Program-made: the position numbers and the translations under genes
The notes under the pieces: generated by a model
Told to the model about the DNA's origin: nothing
Seen by the model: only the letters and a program-made list of their open reading frames with translations
Database searches by the model: none
From: Psychrobacter sp.
Lineage (GTDB): Bacteria; Pseudomonadota; Gammaproteobacteria; Pseudomonadales; Moraxellaceae
Direction of reading: 5' to 3'
NCBI GenBank assembly: GCA_012270355.1
Contig: JAAXIL010000193.1
Coordinates: 1-14,859, forward strand
Length of the DNA stretch: 14,859 nucleotides
Shown: positions 14,221 through 14,859 of the stretch, in pieces
Layout: each line of letters begins with the position of its first letter
How positions within the stretch are numbered: position 1 is the first letter of the stretch

Positions 14221-14859
14221 ATGGCGACCAAAGCAAAAAAAACCGAAAAAATTACCGATGATTATGTCACGGACGAAAAGAGCATAAAAAAACAGCAAAC
14301 CAAAAATAAGCGTAAAGACGCCCCTATCAAAACCAAAGAGGCAATTGATGATGTGTTGCTTAAAGACCTAAAAGACGGCGACATTGACGGTCTGTCTGAG
14401 CATTTGCAAGCTCTCATTCATGATGCATCCCCCGATGACTTGGTAAAACTCAAAAACTTGTTTGCCAAACAAGCCCTTGCCAACAAAACCAAAACGGGCA
14501 GTAAAAAAGATGATGAGTTGTCGGACAATTGGCGTGAAGGCGGTTACCCCTACAAAAATCGCTTGAGCCGTAAAAACTACGAGAAACAAAAGTATCATTT
14601 GCAAGTGGAACTTTTAAAACTGCAACGTTGGGTGCGAGAGACGGGGCAGAAAGTGGTCATCGTATTTGAAGGGCGAGATGCCGCAGGTAAAGGGGGAACG
14701 ATTAAACGCTTTATGGAACACCTCAACCCGCGTGGGGCAAAAGTTGTCGCTTTAGAAAAACCGACCGAAACCGAGCAGGGGCAGTGGTATTTTATGCGGT
14801 ATATGAAGAATTTGCAGACTAGAGGCGCGAGGGTGAGTTTTCACGGTAAGTGGTACAAA
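14221..14859 (+). CDS. ppk2: Polyphosphate kinase 2 family protein, N-terminal part (3' end outside window)
   Basis: The first 213 codons of a PPK2-type polyphosphate kinase, which transfers phosphate between polyphosphate and nucleotides in the cytoplasm. An N-terminal extension of about 110 residues, rich in Lys and Asp, precedes the core. The core opens with LSRKNYEKQKYHLQVELLKL (115-134) and contains Walker A GRDAAGKGG (151-159), TIKRFMEHLNPRGAKVVAL and EKPTETEQGQWYF (about 179-191), all close to the family. The start is ATG 14221, with AGGA about 12 bases upstream. The last ~15 codons read LQTRGARVSFHGKWYK, where the family has LP..GE.V.FDRSWYN, so the Walker B aspartate appears as His. 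This may be sequence error at the edge or real divergence. The frame stays open to the window end. Confidence 0.88.
   Translation, partial: MATKAKKTEKITDDYVTDEKSIKKQQTKNKRKDAPIKTKEAIDDVLLKDLKDGDIDGLSEHLQALIHDASPDDLVKLKNLFAKQALANKTKTGSKKDDELSDNWREGGYPYKNRLSRKNYEKQKYHLQVELLKLQRWVRETGQKVVIVFEGRDAAGKGGTIKRFMEHLNPRGAKVVALEKPTETEQGQWYFMRYMKNLQTRGARVSFHGKWYK

Noticed and set aside
14151..14261. 36-codon plus-strand frame (ATG 14151) with AGGGG-like sequence upstream
   Set aside because: It runs into ppk2 in another frame and has no recognisable features; more likely chance than a leader peptide.
14368..14604. 78-codon minus-strand hydrophobic frame
   Set aside because: It is antisense to the Lys/Asp-rich N-terminus of PPK2, which automatically gives hydrophobic Phe/Leu/Ile runs on the other strand.
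1..14859. CRISPR arrays, insertion sequences, phage or defence genes
   Set aside because: No regularly spaced repeats, transposase-like frames, terminal inverted repeats or defence domains were seen in any part of the window.

Overview
The window looks like a chromosomal segment of a gammaproteobacterium close to Moraxella or Psychrobacter (family Moraxellaceae). This rests on gene content and protein flavour: an NhaA antiporter, a DUF2799 lipoprotein, an A-type RNase P RNA beside a CCA-encoding tRNA, a YgfZ, a YjdM/PhnA, DegV-family proteins and a PPK2. The family-level call is inference; no 16S rRNA or other decisive marker is present.

Layout. 1-2333, plus strand: the C-terminal end of nhaA, a DUF2799 lipoprotein, and a DUF2236 (MpaB/latex-clearing-type) oxygenase-like protein. 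2558-2944: a small lipoprotein of the MliC/PliC lysozyme-inhibitor type, followed by a clear intrinsic terminator. 3109-3745: two stable-RNA genes, rnpB and a CAT-anticodon tRNA (probably elongator tRNA-Met), each with a recognisable promoter; a strong terminator follows the tRNA. 3836-10796: a five-gene group 2 (ABC-transporter-dependent) capsule export block in the order kpsM-kpsT-kpsE-kpsD-kpsC. 10804-11553 (minus): ygfZ, convergent with kpsC. 11671-12018: yjdM/phnA. 12015-13850 (minus): two tandem DegV-family paralogues. 13851-14220: AT-rich noncoding divergent region. 14221 to the window end: the N-terminal part of a PPK2-type polyphosphate kinase.

How the genes work together. KpsM and KpsT form the inner-membrane ABC exporter, KpsE the periplasmic adaptor, KpsD the outer-membrane exit channel, and KpsC builds the poly-Kdo linker on the lipid acceptor. 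The outstanding observation is that kpsD carries an in-frame amber codon (TAG, 7793-7795) in the middle of otherwise intact, collinear coding sequence. The family context suggests a glutamine codon CAG changed to TAG. As written, the sequence encodes a truncated channel, so the capsule would be expected to be off unless the stop is suppressed or is a sequence error. The block also lacks kpsS and any capsule-backbone biosynthesis genes, which must be elsewhere or lost.

Other points worth a look are an 18-bp perfect palindrome in the spacer of the candidate ygfZ promoter, an RNase P RNA whose L15 seems to lack the usual GGU, a 16-bp tandem duplication over the kpsD ribosome-binding region, and a PPK2 reading frame that departs from the family consensus in its last ~15 codons at the window edge. 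I see no CRISPR array, insertion sequence, integrase or obvious defence system, and no convincing wholly new system.
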